DNA of 26,485 nt from the NCBI GenBank assembly GCA_016715765.1, contig JADJZJ010000061.1, positions 1 to 26,485 on the forward strand. Direction: 5' to 3'. The notes beneath the pieces are model-generated. The model was not told where the DNA came from and did not search any database. It was given only the letters and a program-made list of their open reading frames with translations. Every line of letters starts with the position of its first letter. The first letter of the stretch is position 1. The DNA is from Opitutaceae bacterium (lineage in GTDB: Bacteria; Verrucomicrobiota; Verrucomicrobiia; Opitutales; Opitutaceae). The position numbers and the translations under genes are program-made. Of the stretch, positions 25,759 through 26,485 are shown one piece after another.

Positions 25759-26485
25759 ATGCCGGTGGAGAAACCGCTCATTTATCTCGTGCTTGGCGCC
25801 GCCGGGTCGGGTCGCCGTGAGATACTGGTTGATCTCATTGCCGGAGGCTTGGAGACCACCGATGTGCCGTTCGTGTTGCTCCCGGCCGCGGAGCCGTCCG
25901 TGGACGACGATGCCCGGCTGCCCAATCCGCAGCGCTGGAGCCTCGTCGAGGGATTCATGGTGGCGCCCGCGCCGGGCGGGGCGACCCATGTGTTCGTGGT
26001 GACCGACGGACGCGCCAATCCCATGGACCAGATCGAGGCCTTCAAGGCCTGGCTCGAGACCACCGGCGGCGAACTCGCCCGGGTGCTCCTCGTGGTCAAC
26101 TGCCAGCTTGCGGAGAAGACACCGCCCCTCCTCCCGTGGTTCGAAGCCTGCGCGCATTTTGCCGATGTGCTCCTCCTCAACCGTCGCGAGGGCGTGGCCA
26201 ACAAATGGCTCTCCGACTTCCAGAACCGGTTCAAGGACCAGTACTATCCCTTTCTCATCGAGTTTGTGAAGGCCGGCCGGGTGAAGAACCCCGTGCTCGT
26301 GCTCGATCCGCTCGCCCGGCGCATGTCCCACGTCTTTGACGAGGATCAGGAATGGGTGGTCACTTCCGATGAGGAGGGCGAAACCGAAGACGACATTGCC
26401 GAGGGCGACGAGGAAGTCGAAGTCACCCAGGAGGTCGATCCCTACCTCGACCGTGACGCGGCCAACCGCCGGAAGAAGATCCTCC
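25759..26485 (+). CDS. Unrecognised protein with P-loop-like N-terminus, partial at window end
   Basis: The frame is open from ATG 25759 to the end of the window, 242 codons, and is incomplete. It starts MPVEKPLIYLVLGAAGSGRRE. The glycine-rich loop GAAGSGRRE has the place and look of a Walker A motif, but Arg stands where Lys is expected. Later come hydrophobic strands, VFVVTDGRANP and VLLVVNCQL, in a pattern like a P-loop NTPase or CobW-type fold, with NRREGVANKW in the position where some GTPases have a base-recognition motif. An acidic stretch (EEGETEDDIAEGDEEVEV) precedes the cut. Function cannot be stated. It may be co-transcribed with aroC. Confidence 0.7.
   Translation, partial: MPVEKPLIYLVLGAAGSGRREILVDLIAGGLETTDVPFVLLPAAEPSVDDDARLPNPQRWSLVEGFMVAPAPGGATHVFVVTDGRANPMDQIEAFKAWLETTGGELARVLLVVNCQLAEKTPPLLPWFEACAHFADVLLLNRREGVANKWLSDFQNRFKDQYYPFLIEFVKAGRVKNPVLVLDPLARRMSHVFDEDQEWVVTSDEEGETEDDIAEGDEEVEVTQEVDPYLDRDAANRRKKIL

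Overview
The window is GC-rich, densely coding bacterial chromosome. Gene style, mostly weak or absent Shine-Dalgarno sites, and several families of short dispersed palindromic repeats suggest Verrucomicrobiota, perhaps an Opitutaceae relative. That assignment rests on overall character only: there is no rRNA or other phylogenetic marker here that I could place with certainty. No transposase, integrase, CRISPR array or phage gene is visible.

Layout. 28-5670: a DEAD-box RNA helicase with a long basic N-terminal extension, a family 4 glycoside hydrolase, and a catalase-peroxidase (katG) broken by one missing base. 5671-6291: a palindromic repeat and a small orphan gene on the minus strand. 6292-13394: an arsenic region. 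It holds arsM (arsenite methyltransferase) with a cysteine-tailed sigma factor. Next is an arsR-led run of an ArsP/YraQ-type permease, a mini-thioredoxin, a cysteine-rich DGC protein, an exported thioredoxin and a CcdA-like membrane protein. A second arsR, arsC and an ACR3 arsenite exporter follow. Two same-direction copies of one dispersed repeat flank the arsR-to-acr3 segment. 13395-15690: a repeat-rich gap, a HAD phosphatase/phosphomutase and hisC. 15691-16005: repeats. 16006-21868: a membrane-anchored TPR protein (minus), then an outer-membrane beta-barrel protein, a Wza-like polysaccharide export protein and a Wzc-like chain-length/tyrosine-kinase protein (plus). 21869-24612: repeat-rich intergenic DNA around sua5, rpsR and a tRNA-Arg(CCT). 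24613-26485: aroC and the start of an unrecognised P-loop-like protein cut by the window end.

How the genes may work together. The arsenic region covers the main known strategies: arsenate reduction (ArsC), arsenite efflux (ACR3), methylation (ArsM) and probable export of methylated or other trivalent arsenicals (ArsP-like permease). The cysteine proteins encoded with the permease (CxxC mini-thioredoxin, DGC protein, exported CxxC thioredoxin, CcdA-like protein) look like a thiol electron relay from cytoplasm to periplasm. Two ArsR repressors with CxC metal sites, each with a palindrome at its promoter or start codon, and a sigma factor ending in cysteine pairs suggest layered metalloid sensing. 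The second theme is capsule or exopolysaccharide export: three genes of an export machine with no glycosyltransferases beside them.

Three genes (katG, the beta-barrel gene, the wzc-like gene) each carry one missing G or C within a short G/C run. The common type suggests consensus or assembly errors in this sequence rather than three independent gene deaths.
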